This document shows, one piece after another, positions 1-5,723 of a DNA stretch of 9,821 nt; positions within the stretch are counted from its first letter, which is position 1; each line of letters begins with the position of its first letter. This DNA is from Microcaldota archaeon (GTDB lineage: Archaea; Micrarchaeota; Micrarchaeia; Micrarchaeales; Micrarchaeaceae), in contig JAJYVY010000026.1 in the NCBI GenBank assembly GCA_021791775.1, positions 1 to 9,821 of the forward strand. The letters are read 5' to 3'. Made by a program: the position numbers and the translations under genes. The notes under the pieces are model-generated. The model searched no databases. It saw only the letters and a list, made by a program, of their open reading frames with translations, and was not told where the DNA came from.

Positions 1-710
1 TCTTTTGCGACTATCCCTTTCTCTATTGCGATTTCTAACGCGGATCCGAAAATATACCACCTGATTCTCATATCGAATTGCGTCCCTCCCCATCCCTTCC
101 ACTCTGGTTGCCAAATCGTGTGTTTCTCTGCAAATTCCTTGGCGGTTTCGAATGAATTAAATACCATAACCCCGTCTTTCGCCGTTACGGCACCAATGCA
201 GGACTTGACAAAAGTCAAATCGCCAGAATGCGCCCAATACCGCAGCGTGTAATCAAATCTATCGGCGCAGAGCTGCGGCTGTTCACGCTCAAGGAGGCCG
301 TAGGCCTTCAAATCAGATATTTTATTAGGATTGAACCCATGCTTTTCAAGAATATTTGACAGTTCTGTGCCATCCGCAAAAAATTTATAGTGTATCTTGT
401 CTTGGTAATCCTCATTCTGCCCGCCGCCAAACACGTAATCGATCAGGTGGGAGAATGCGGTATGCGAAACGTCGTGCAGCAGTCCTGCAACCTGTTCTTC
501 GAGCGTCGCGTTTACCATTTTCAGAGCTAGCATGACACCGACGCAGTGCTCGTACCTGTAAAAGTTCGGTTGGCTCGGCAAGATGTATTCTTTTGGCACT
601 CCCTGATTGCATATGCCCTTCAGACGGATGAATGCTTTTGCAGCCATAAGGTCTATCAGAACATTTTCCTTTATTTCCTTACTGCCGTATACAATGTCTT
701 CTACAATCAT
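1..710 (-). CDS. HD-domain phosphohydrolase (SAMHD1/COG1078-like), C-terminus outside window
   Basis: Reading from 710 leftward gives 236 residues and no stop before the window edge, so the gene is 3'-truncated here. The metal-binding HD signature is visible: H55 (YEHCVGV), H79-D80 (GLLHDVSHTAFSH) and D150 (CADRFDY), spaced as in HD-superfamily phosphohydrolases of the COG1078/SAMHD1 type. Members of this group hydrolyse phosphoesters, in some cases dNTPs; the substrate here cannot be read from the sequence. No signal peptide or membrane segment is seen, so it is probably cytosolic. ATG 710 is preferred because a TGTGAT ribosome-binding-like element lies just upstream. In-frame ATG 716 and ATG 755 are alternatives, but 755 sits against the 3' end of the SRP RNA. 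A weak CCTTTATG element at 760-753 could be its TATA box; otherwise it is read through from the SRP RNA promoter. Confidence 0.87.
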   Translation of the reverse strand, partial: MIVEDIVYGSKEIKENVLIDLMAAKAFIRLKGICNQGVPKEYILPSQPNFYRYEHCVGVMLALKMVNATLEEQVAGLLHDVSHTAFSHLIDYVFGGGQNEDYQDKIHYKFFADGTELSNILEKHGFNPNKISDLKAYGLLEREQPQLCADRFDYTLRYWAHSGDLTFVKSCIGAVTAKDGVMVFNSFETAKEFAEKHTIWQPEWKGWGGTQFDMRIRWYIFGSALEIAIEKGIVAK

Positions 711-761
711 TAGCATCACATGCGCGGCAGAAGCCGTCTTGCGCTCTGCGTACATAAAGGG

Positions 762-986
762 TTATCTGCACTTCTGCTCGGCCCTGTATCCCAAGAGCGT
801 GGCTAACGTGCGCTTAAGGTTGCTCCTTCCGGCCTGGCCTGGTTCACACGCGCAGCCACCAGATGGGGCAGGGCGTCTACGCTTCCGCGCAGGTCCTGTA
901 CAAACGCATGGCACTCGAACGGCATTGGCCCGCCAAAAGGGATTTGCGGATGGGAGACCCTTAGCCTCCCGCCTATCTGCCGATAC
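762..986 (-). ncRNA. ffs: Signal recognition particle RNA (archaeal 7S / SRP RNA)
   Basis: The minus strand carries the SRP helix 8 signature: GGCC-GGAA-GGAGCA, with the GGAA tetraloop at 830-827. It sits on a stem CGUGUG (850-845) with CGCACG (812-807) and GUGGCU (859-854) with AGCCAC (804-799). Helix 6 is a perfect CUGCGC-GGAA-GCGUAG hairpin (892-877), extended by CAGG/CCUG. The Alu domain shows helix 2 (GGC 973-971 with GCC 929-927), helix 3 (GGGAG 970-966 with CUCCC 956-952) and helix 4 (CCGC 949-946 with GCGG 933-930). Their loops can pair as AAGGG with CCCUU. Helix 1 may be UAUC-G-GC near 985 with GCAGAUA at 769-763. The RNA binds SRP19 and SRP54/Ffh to target nascent proteins to the membrane. 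At about 225 bases it is shorter than usual archaeal SRP RNAs (about 300). Both ends are estimates from the TATA position and helix 1. Confidence 0.9.
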
Positions 987-1000
987 TATTGCCTGTTGGC

Positions 1001-1017
1001 TTTATAAATATCTTTCT
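1001..1017 (-). promoter_or_regulatory. TATA box and BRE of the SRP RNA gene
   Basis: On the minus strand a purine-rich AGAAAGA (1017-1011, BRE-like) is followed by TATTTATAAA (1010-1001), a near-consensus archaeal TATA box. It lies 15-25 bases before the inferred 5' end of the SRP RNA (about 986-978). It is the strongest-looking promoter in the window, as expected for a highly expressed stable RNA. Confidence 0.75.
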
Positions 1018-1073
1018 GGATTGCGATGCAAGAGTCTGCCTGCGATATAAACAATTGACGTTTTACACAAAAA

Positions 1074-1083
1074 CCTTATAAAT
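1074..1083 (+). promoter_or_regulatory. TATA box for the unknown gene at 1111
   Basis: CTTATAAAT-type element centred near 1078. A start site 25-27 bases downstream falls near 1104, leaving a leader of only a few bases before ATG 1111, so the transcript is nearly leaderless. Another AT-rich element (GATATAAA, near 1044-1051) is less well placed. This promoter diverges from that of the SRP RNA, about 65 bases away. Confidence 0.55.
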
Positions 1084-1090
1084 GGCCCTT

Positions 1091-1108
1091 GCTTCAGGTT
1101 TCCTGAGC
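1091..1108 (+). repeat. Short inverted repeat at the predicted transcription start of the 1111 gene
   Basis: TCAGG (1094-1098) and CCTGA (1102-1106) form a perfect 5-base inverted repeat around TTT. It extends to GC/GC outside (1091-1092 with 1107-1108) if T1093 is bulged. It lies between the TATA box and the start codon, over the expected transcription start, where a repressor operator would sit. It could equally be chance. Confidence 0.3.
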
Positions 1109-1110
1109 AT

Positions 1111-1629
1111 ATGTCTTTGACTACTGTTTCCCGCGGGAAGCCTCCTGAAGACTGGCCGGTAGAGATAAGGAAAGGGGGCATTCTGCTGCATCACGGCGTG
1201 CTTAACGATGCTTCCGGACGGCTTATAGATGTATACTGCCCGGAAAGGAGGGTTCCGTGCATTGATATTGATCAGAGCGGTTTTGAGGAACTTGCAAACC
1301 GGATCGCGTCATTGTGCGAAGGAGCTGGTAGCAAGGCTGGCTTTAAGCTGGGTTCCGGCCATGCCGACATAACGGCCGGCATATCAAAGATTGAGTTGCA
1401 CCTGGAAAAAGAAGCCATATCCGTAAGGGGCGCCAGGGAGTTTACAGGAGTGCCTGACAGCACCTGGGGGGACAGAATACGCTTTGCTCTGATAGATGCT
1501 TATGCCGTCATGACTATATCTGCAGCTGTGGAGCTTCTGCTTGAAAGAAGTGGCGTGCAGGCAAGAAAGGGGGCTCTATCAGGAATGCTGCGCAGCAAAA
1601 CCTACAAAACAATGGTAGGCTACCTCTGA
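1111..1629 (+). CDS. Unrecognised 172-residue protein
   Basis: I do not recognise this family. The frame is open for 172 codons with codon use like its neighbours, and has a well-placed TATA box and ATG, so it is probably real. The N-terminal part (about 20-60) looks like mixed beta structure with an acidic stretch (DVYCPERRVPCIDIDQ). The middle (about 65-110) alternates helix and strand. The C-terminal half has one hydrophobic helix (IRFALIDAYAVMTISAAVELLLE, split by charged residues, around 125-147) followed by a basic tail (RKG, RSKTYKTMVGYL). The helix is probably buried rather than membrane-spanning. Two cysteines (residues 43 and 50 approximately) are not arranged as a zinc ribbon. It stands alone between the SRP RNA and aIF2-beta, which has its own promoter, so context gives no function. 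A lineage-restricted protein is the simplest reading. Confidence 0.7.
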   Translation: MSLTTVSRGKPPEDWPVEIRKGGILLHHGVLNDASGRLIDVYCPERRVPCIDIDQSGFEELANRIASLCEGAGSKAGFKLGSGHADITAGISKIELHLEKEAISVRGAREFTGVPDSTWGDRIRFALIDAYAVMTISAAVELLLERSGVQARKGALSGMLRSKTYKTMVGYL

Positions 1630-1645
1630 GAGCCTTTCCCTTATC

Positions 1646-1657
1646 CTTTTAAATATC
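1646..1657 (+). promoter_or_regulatory. TATA box for the aIF2-beta/aIF1A unit
   Basis: CTTTTAAATATC lies about 25 bases before a probable start site near 1677. That leaves a leader of about 12 bases containing GTGGTG (1678-1683), which can serve as ribosome binding site for the TTG start at 1689. The preceding CCTTTCCCTTAT stretch is pyrimidine-rich and may help end transcription of the 1111 gene. Confidence 0.55.
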
Positions 1658-1688
1658 TGAATGGCGCATACAGTTCCGTGGTGCTAAT

Positions 1689-2105
1689 TTGAGCGATGAA
1701 GAGTATATGAAGCTTCTTGACAGGGCGTTCGCTAATGCGCGGGACCTGGCTAGCAACGCATCTGACTTCGTAATACCTAAAGTGGATTCTCTAATACAAG
1801 GAAACAAAACAATAATCAGAAATTTGGGGGTGCTGGCGGACAAGGCAAGGCGCGACCCCAAGGAAATGGCGCGATACATAAGCAGGGAGCTTGGAGTTCC
1901 TGCAGGCGTTGAAGAACTGCGCCTTATTATAAGTGGAAAATTCCAGGCAGCGGAGCTCGATATGCGGATTCAGAGGTACTTTGAGACTTATGTTATATGC
2001 AAGGAATGCCATAAACCGGACACAAAGCTCGAGAGAGCGGGGCGGGGCATGCTCTATTTGATGTGCGAGGCTTGCGGCTCTAGGTATGGAGTAAAGAACT
2101 ATTAG
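1689..2105 (+). CDS. eif2b: Translation initiation factor aIF2 subunit beta
   Basis: This 138-residue protein has the full aIF2-beta architecture: a short N-terminal helix (YMKLLDRAF) that contacts aIF2-gamma, a central alpha/beta domain (about 25-95, including FVIPKVDSLIQGNKT and the conserved N-starting IRNL), and a C-terminal zinc ribbon with C104-x2-C107 and C126-x2-C129. Length is typical for Archaea. It is part of the heterotrimer that delivers initiator Met-tRNA to the small ribosomal subunit. The start is a TTG preceded by GTGGTG 6-11 bases upstream; the next in-frame ATG (1707, residue 7) would cut the gamma-binding helix, so TTG is preferred. It is followed 4 bases later by aIF1A, forming a two-gene initiation-factor unit. 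Confidence 0.95.
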   Translation: MSDEEYMKLLDRAFANARDLASNASDFVIPKVDSLIQGNKTIIRNLGVLADKARRDPKEMARYISRELGVPAGVEELRLIISGKFQAAELDMRIQRYFETYVICKECHKPDTKLERAGRGMLYLMCEACGSRYGVKNY

Positions 2106-2109
2106 TGAT

Positions 2110-2421
2110 ATGATGAGAGGGCCGAAGATTGACCGAAGGCGCGGCGCGCCGATAGAATACAAACTCAGGCTCCCTGAGACCGGGGAGGTGGTCGGAACTG
2201 TGGAGCGGGTTGCCGGCGCATCAAAATTCCTTGTGGATTGCAAGGACGGCAACAAACGGCTGTGCTCTCTTCCTGGAAAACTTACACGGAGGTTCTGGAT
2301 AAAGGAAAACGACATTGTTATAGTGAAGCCGTGGTCCATCCAAGGCAATGAAAGAGGCCATATAGTCTGGAGGTACAGCGCTATAGACATAAGCAAACTC
2401 CGCGAACGGAAGCTGATCTGA
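2110..2421 (+). CDS. eif1a: Translation initiation factor aIF1A
   Basis: The 103-residue product matches aIF1A across its length: a basic N-terminal tail (GPKIDRRRGAP) that reaches into the decoding site, then one S1-like OB fold (about 17-90). Family features include RLPETGEVVGTVERVAGASKF, VDCKDGNKRLCSLPGKL, the RFWIKENDIVIVKPW strand-loop and a final IVWRY. It binds the A site of the small subunit and promotes scanning-independent start selection with aIF1 and aIF2. GTGAT (2105-2109) begins with the last base of the aIF2-beta stop and abuts ATG 2110. ATG 2113, three bases on, gives slightly better spacing and is equally possible. Co-transcribed with aIF2-beta. Confidence 0.95.
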   Translation: MMRGPKIDRRRGAPIEYKLRLPETGEVVGTVERVAGASKFLVDCKDGNKRLCSLPGKLTRRFWIKENDIVIVKPWSIQGNERGHIVWRYSAIDISKLRERKLI

Positions 2422-2465
2422 AATCCATTGCCATTGTAGTTGCATCTCTCTCTAAAAGCGATAGT

Positions 2466-2475
2466 CTTTTTAAAG
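2466..2475 (+). promoter_or_regulatory. TATA box for cdc6
   Basis: CTTTTTAAAG, centred at 2471, sits inside a near-palindrome (TCTTT-TT-AAAGA). A start site about 26 bases downstream is near 2497, leaving a leader of about 19 bases to ATG 2516. The T run may also act as a weak terminator for aIF1A. Confidence 0.5.
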
Positions 2476-2515
2476 AGAAAAGACATTAGGTCATGACTTG
2501 TTACGGGGCGCAGAG

Positions 2516-3721
2516 ATGCAAACACTTAATGACCTTCTAGGCGAATCAAAAATTTTCCTGAATAGAGAAGTGCTATCGCCGCACTACACGCCAAAGAAGC
2601 TGGTTTTCCGGGAGCGGGAGATAAACAGCATCGAGAGGGCGGTGGCACCCGCATTGAAAGGCGAGCGCGGCAGAAACCTTTTCGTTTACGGCAAAACAGG
2701 CACTGGGAAAACGTCGTGCGTTAACTACGTCATTGAAGAGATAAAAAACATACCAAATACGAAAGTGAAGATTTCGTATATAAACTGCAGGATGTATAAT
2801 TCCAGATTCAAAATTTTGGCCAGAATAACAGCCGACCATCTCCCCACTTATGCCAAACGCGGATATGGTGCCGTAGATCTGTACGAGAGGCTGAGAAGCT
2901 GGATAGAAGAAGACAGCAAGATATTCATCCTTGCCCTTGATGAGATAGACATGGTGAAGGACCTCGACGACCTCGTCTACACGATGACAAGGATAAACAG
3001 CGATATAAAGGCCGGGGGCGTTGCGATAATAGGCATATCGAACAAGGTTTCATTCAAGGAAGAACTGGATCCGCGCAGCCTTTCCACATTATACGAGACC
3101 GAACTCGTTTTCCCTCCTTACTATGCTACAGAACTCTACGCCATAATAAAGGAGAGGGCGGCTTTTGGCTTCAGGAAGGGAGTGATAAGCGATGAAATAC
3201 TGCACTTCATAGCTGCGCAGGCGGCTAAGGAAGGCGGGGATGCACGGTTCTCATTGAAGGTTCTCTCCAAAGTGGGCGAACTTGGTGAAGAACGTAACTT
3301 ATCAACGATAAGCATGAAGGAGGCGCAGGATGCATCGAGGGTAACCGAAGATGATGTGGTTTATGAACTGATAGGCACTCTGCCTGAGCACCAAAAACTA
3401 GTACTTTACTCTGTTGCATTGCTTACGCAGAGCGGAGGGACATACAAGAAGCTGACTGATGGGGTAGACACGTACCTGTTCAGCGGGGAGGTTTACAACA
3501 GATACAAATCAATATCGGAAAGCATGAAGAAGCAGCCAAAAAGCGAGAGATGGTATAGGAAGTATCTTTCTGAATTGGAGATGCAGGGGCTTATTGCGTC
3601 TTTCGAATCAGGAAAAGGCATAAGGGGGCATACAAAGTTGGTAAAGCTTCTCTGCCCTGCAAAAAAGACAAGAGACATCATAGAGAAGGATGTTTTCGGA
3701 ATGGAAACAGAAGTTGAATAG
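2516..3721 (+). CDS. cdc6: Orc1/Cdc6 replication initiator
   Basis: A 401-residue AAA+ initiator that binds origins and loads the MCM helicase. Visible motifs, numbered from ATG 2516: Walker A YGKTGTGKT (58-66), Walker B ILALDEID (138-145, with D142-E143), sensor 1 around IIGISNK (N176), the box VII arginine in LDPRSL (R187), and sensor 2 in GGDARFSLKVL (R244). A winged-helix DNA-binding domain fills about 285-390. Length is typical of archaeal Cdc6. ATG 2516 is chosen over the in-frame TTG 2498 because the TATA box predicts a transcript starting near 2497 and GGGG precedes the ATG by about 7 bases. It sits between initiation factors and RNase P genes and runs into rnp3 with a 10-base gap, so the two are probably co-transcribed. 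Confidence 0.95.
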   Translation: MQTLNDLLGESKIFLNREVLSPHYTPKKLVFREREINSIERAVAPALKGERGRNLFVYGKTGTGKTSCVNYVIEEIKNIPNTKVKISYINCRMYNSRFKILARITADHLPTYAKRGYGAVDLYERLRSWIEEDSKIFILALDEIDMVKDLDDLVYTMTRINSDIKAGGVAIIGISNKVSFKEELDPRSLSTLYETELVFPPYYATELYAIIKERAAFGFRKGVISDEILHFIAAQAAKEGGDARFSLKVLSKVGELGEERNLSTISMKEAQDASRVTEDDVVYELIGTLPEHQKLVLYSVALLTQSGGTYKKLTDGVDTYLFSGEVYNRYKSISESMKKQPKSERWYRKYLSELEMQGLIASFESGKGIRGHTKLVKLLCPAKKTRDIIEKDVFGMETEVE

Positions 3722-3727
3722 GGGGGT
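3722..3727 (+). promoter_or_regulatory. Ribosome binding site deciding the rnp3 start
   Basis: GGGGGT directly follows the cdc6 stop codon (3719-3721) and lies 4 bases before TTG 3732. This supports the TTG, rather than the upstream in-frame ATG 3690 inside cdc6, as the rnp3 start. Confidence 0.6.
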
Positions 3728-3731
3728 CGCA

Positions 3732-4256
3732 TTGGCGTACTATGACTTGGTCTTCGGCAGCTGCGACATAGACAGCGAACTACCAGGCAGGCTCGGCTTC
3801 AAAAAAATAGGGATAGTTGACGAGGATATACAGGTTGTGGATGTTTCTGGAGGAAAGAAAGCCAATTCTACTGACGCGATTGCCGTAGGCCCTGCAGGCG
3901 CAGCCTTGATAGGAGAAGCCAGCCGCGGGGTTAAGTCTATTTTGATAAAAGACTATTCGTTGGACAATAGCCTTGTCGCCGCCATTGCTGAAAATAACAC
4001 GATACTTGTCATGCCTGTATCTGATTTGATGAAGGTTTCAGGTATAAAAAGATCGAGATTGATGTTTAAGATGCAGAGGCTTGTAGAGAGCGCGAAAAAG
4101 CATAAAATTCAGGTGGCTTTTGTGACTATGGCGGATTCCAGAGGCAATATGTGCTCCTATATGCAGCTCATAGAACTATCGAAACTTATCGGCGCGGATG
4201 GAGATTATGCAAGGCGGAGCGTGTCAGAGACAAACAGGGTGCTTGTAAATGATTAG
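3732..4256 (+). CDS. rnp3: RNase P protein component 3 (Rpp30 homologue)
   Basis: This 174-residue protein resembles archaeal Rnp3/Rpp30. It has an N-terminal YYDLVFGS strand, a LGFKKIGI segment, and a C-terminal half with the family pattern LVAAIAENNT-ILVMPVSDLM-KVSGIKRSRLMFKMQRLVESAKKH-KIQVAFVTMADSRGNM followed by LIELSKLIGA. Together these correspond to a TIM-barrel-like fold. With Rnp2 it activates the RNase P RNA in tRNA 5' maturation. It is somewhat short for the family (about 210 residues), mainly in the N-terminal half. Start TTG 3732 is chosen for the GGGGGT site upstream and because MAYYDL matches where family members begin; ATG 3690 would add 14 residues inside cdc6. Its 3' end overlaps rnp2 by 8 bases. 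Confidence 0.88.
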   Translation: MAYYDLVFGSCDIDSELPGRLGFKKIGIVDEDIQVVDVSGGKKANSTDAIAVGPAGAALIGEASRGVKSILIKDYSLDNSLVAAIAENNTILVMPVSDLMKVSGIKRSRLMFKMQRLVESAKKHKIQVAFVTMADSRGNMCSYMQLIELSKLIGADGDYARRSVSETNRVLVND

Positions 4257-4572
4257 GCAAAAACACAGGTATATACTAGTAGAGAGCAGCCAAAAAATTG
4301 CGGAAGGGAATTTAGATGCCTTTTCGGCTGCGCTTTATGAGGCCTTGCTGGATTATGTTGGGGGGCTGCAATACCACAAAGTGAACCCGAAGGTCGTAAA
4401 GCTCGCAGATGACAGGCACTTCATTATAAAGTCGAATTTGAGCGGATGTGGCAGCCTCATCGCAGCCCTGGCGCTAATAAAGAACGTGAGCAACGAAGCG
4501 ACCTACTTTTATACGCTTAAGACCTCTGGAACTATCAGGGCATTGCTTTCCAATACAAAAAAGTCGGCATAA
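4249..4572 (+). CDS. rnp2: RNase P protein component 2 (Pop5 homologue)
   Basis: The 107-residue product matches archaeal Pop5/Rnp2, an RRM-like ferredoxin fold. It opens with RQKHRYILVES, has a helix at about 20-40 (NLDAFSAALYEALLDYVG), then a strand carrying HFIIKSNLSG, a helix SLIAALALIKNV, and the family-typical LKTSGTIRALL near the end. It pairs with Rnp3 to stimulate the catalytic domain of RNase P RNA. ATG 4249 lies inside the end of rnp3 (stop 4254-4256), with GGGTG about 8 bases upstream, so translation is coupled and equal amounts of the two partners are expected. Rnp1 and Rnp4 and the RNA itself are not in this window. Confidence 0.9.
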   Translation: MIRQKHRYILVESSQKIAEGNLDAFSAALYEALLDYVGGLQYHKVNPKVVKLADDRHFIIKSNLSGCGSLIAALALIKNVSNEATYFYTLKTSGTIRALLSNTKKSA

Positions 4573-4574
4573 GC

Positions 4575-4582
4575 AATAAATA
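4575..4582 (+). promoter_or_regulatory. TATA box for the phosphoribosyltransferase fusion gene
   Basis: AATAAATA centred near 4578 places the start site at about 4604, exactly on the ATG, suggesting a leaderless transcript. If transcription also comes from rnp2, GGTGGGTG (4588-4595) could act as ribosome binding site 8 bases before the same ATG. Confidence 0.5.
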
Positions 4583-4603
4583 CTTCTGGTGGGTGTTTTA
4601 TTT

Positions 4604-5641
4604 ATGGGGAGCAGCGAAGACACTAAAGATGGAGGCGCAGAAAAGCTTGTTCTTAGCTGGAAAGAGTTTGGGGACTTGGCTGGGAAGTTGGCAGACAGGG
4701 TTGCAGAGTTAGATAAGGGAAAATTTGATCTTGTTGTGGCAATGGCGCGCGGGGGGATTCCGTTGGCGATGTTCGTTGCCGATAAACTGCAGATTGCGGT
4801 AGACTTTATGCGTGTTAAATCCTACAAAAGCCTTAGCAATAAAACAGAACCCAAACTGATTTTTGACGTGCATACTAACATAAAAGGCATGAAGATTTTG
4901 GTAGTGGATGATCTTGCTGATACTGGAGATACGCTTGCATTCGCGGTGAAGCACCTAAAAGAGAAGTGCGAGGCAGGCGAAATAATAACCGCCGCAATGT
5001 TCCTAAAGCCAAGGAGTGCGTTTACTCCTGATTTGTACGTAAGGGCGATAGATACGTGGGTGGTCTTTCCATGGGAGCTAGGGGAGAGTGGGCTCCTCGA
5101 TTTGCAGAAACAGCAGATAGAGAATAATAAATTGACTGTTTATATTGCGAACCCGCTTGGTTTTTCGCATGCTGGCAAGCACTATCTGAATACAGTGCTG
5201 CTTCCGGCTTTGTCGGTTTTGGGTGTCAACATAGTTAATCCCTGGGAAGAGCGCGCATCGCAGGGGACCAGATCTCTCAAAGGCGTTATAGACGGAAAGA
5301 ACCTGAATGATGTGATAGCAATAGGAATGAACAACATAGAGGGATTGAAAAGGTCGGATGTTGTTTTGGCTGTCTTGGATGGACCAGACGTAGATAGCGG
5401 AACGGCAGGTGAAATAGGTTTTGCTTATGGCTTGGGCAAATTGATACTCGGATACAGAGGTGACGCGCGGGTGGTGACGGATGCACCATCTACCAAGATT
5501 AATCTACAGATAGAGACGTTCATAAGGGCTTCTGGCGGCAGCGTTTATGACACTATAGAGGAGGCTATAGCGGAAATAAACAGGGTAAATGCGTCGAGAA
5601 ATGCATCGAGATATAAAGAAGAGGCGCTCACTGGTTCATAG
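4604..5641 (+). CDS. Purine-type phosphoribosyltransferase fused to nucleoside 2-deoxyribosyltransferase-like domain
   Basis: The 345-residue protein has two enzyme domains. Residues about 12-165 are a type I phosphoribosyltransferase: MARGGIP (47-53), the PRPP loop ILVVDDLADTGDT (98-110), and VVFPWE (153-158), typical of xanthine/guanine-type enzymes (COG2236). Residues about 177-330 match the nucleoside 2-deoxyribosyltransferase family (PF05014): LTVYIANPLGFS (177-188), a helix ending in LGVNIVNPWE, LKRSDVVLAVLDGPDVDSGTAGEIGFAYGLGK (the second half holding the likely nucleophile E270), and NLQIETFI. The first domain would make NMP from base and PRPP; the second would cleave or exchange the base of a (deoxy)nucleoside or nucleotide. 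Joined, they suggest base recapture in purine salvage; the exact substrates are inference. ATG 4604 is preferred over in-frame GTG 4589 because of the TATA spacing. No frame break lies between the domains, so the fusion looks genuine. Confidence 0.9.
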   Translation: MGSSEDTKDGGAEKLVLSWKEFGDLAGKLADRVAELDKGKFDLVVAMARGGIPLAMFVADKLQIAVDFMRVKSYKSLSNKTEPKLIFDVHTNIKGMKILVVDDLADTGDTLAFAVKHLKEKCEAGEIITAAMFLKPRSAFTPDLYVRAIDTWVVFPWELGESGLLDLQKQQIENNKLTVYIANPLGFSHAGKHYLNTVLLPALSVLGVNIVNPWEERASQGTRSLKGVIDGKNLNDVIAIGMNNIEGLKRSDVVLAVLDGPDVDSGTAGEIGFAYGLGKLILGYRGDARVVTDAPSTKINLQIETFIRASGGSVYDTIEEAIAEINRVNASRNASRYKEEALTGS

Positions 5642-5664
5642 GAAAACCTTATTAAACTTATAGC
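5641..5664 (+). promoter_or_regulatory. Promoter of the proteasome-exosome superoperon
   Basis: A BRE-like GGAAAAC (5641-5647) precedes TTATTAAA (5649-5656), with a second AT-rich element (ACTTATAG) immediately after. The expected start site is near 5679, giving a leader of about 40 bases. The T-rich leader (5693-5714) may also help terminate transcripts of the upstream fusion gene. This is the only clear promoter before the psmA-to-rpl37Ae run. Confidence 0.5.
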
Positions 5665-5714
5665 TACTAATACTACTGCGAATTGTTATTCGATTTTCTG
5701 CTTATTGACTTTTT

Positions 5715-5718
5715 GGTG
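5715..5718 (+). promoter_or_regulatory. Ribosome binding site supporting the GTG start of psmA
   Basis: GGTG, 5 bases before GTG 5724. No in-frame ATG exists near the start, and the protein aligns with alpha subunits from this GTG. Confidence 0.55.
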
Positions 5719-5723
5719 TTATT

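Noticed and set aside
753..760. Possible TATA box (CCTTTATG on the minus strand) for the HD gene
   Set aside because: Weak match that coincides with the SRP RNA 3' end; mentioned under the HD gene but not listed as a feature.
607..1050. A 147-codon open frame on the plus strand across the HD gene start and the SRP RNA
   Set aside because: It lies antisense to the HD gene start and the SRP RNA, has no promoter or ribosome binding site, and its translation has no family resemblance.
2422..2515. Possible replication origin next to cdc6
   Set aside because: Only 94 bases, with a TATA box and no paired origin-recognition-box-like repeats or long AT-rich unwinding element.
1791..2525. A 244-codon open frame on the minus strand opposite aIF2-beta and aIF1A
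   Set aside because: Both plus-strand proteins here are unmistakable; the minus-strand translation is low-complexity and serine/leucine-rich, typical of an antisense shadow.
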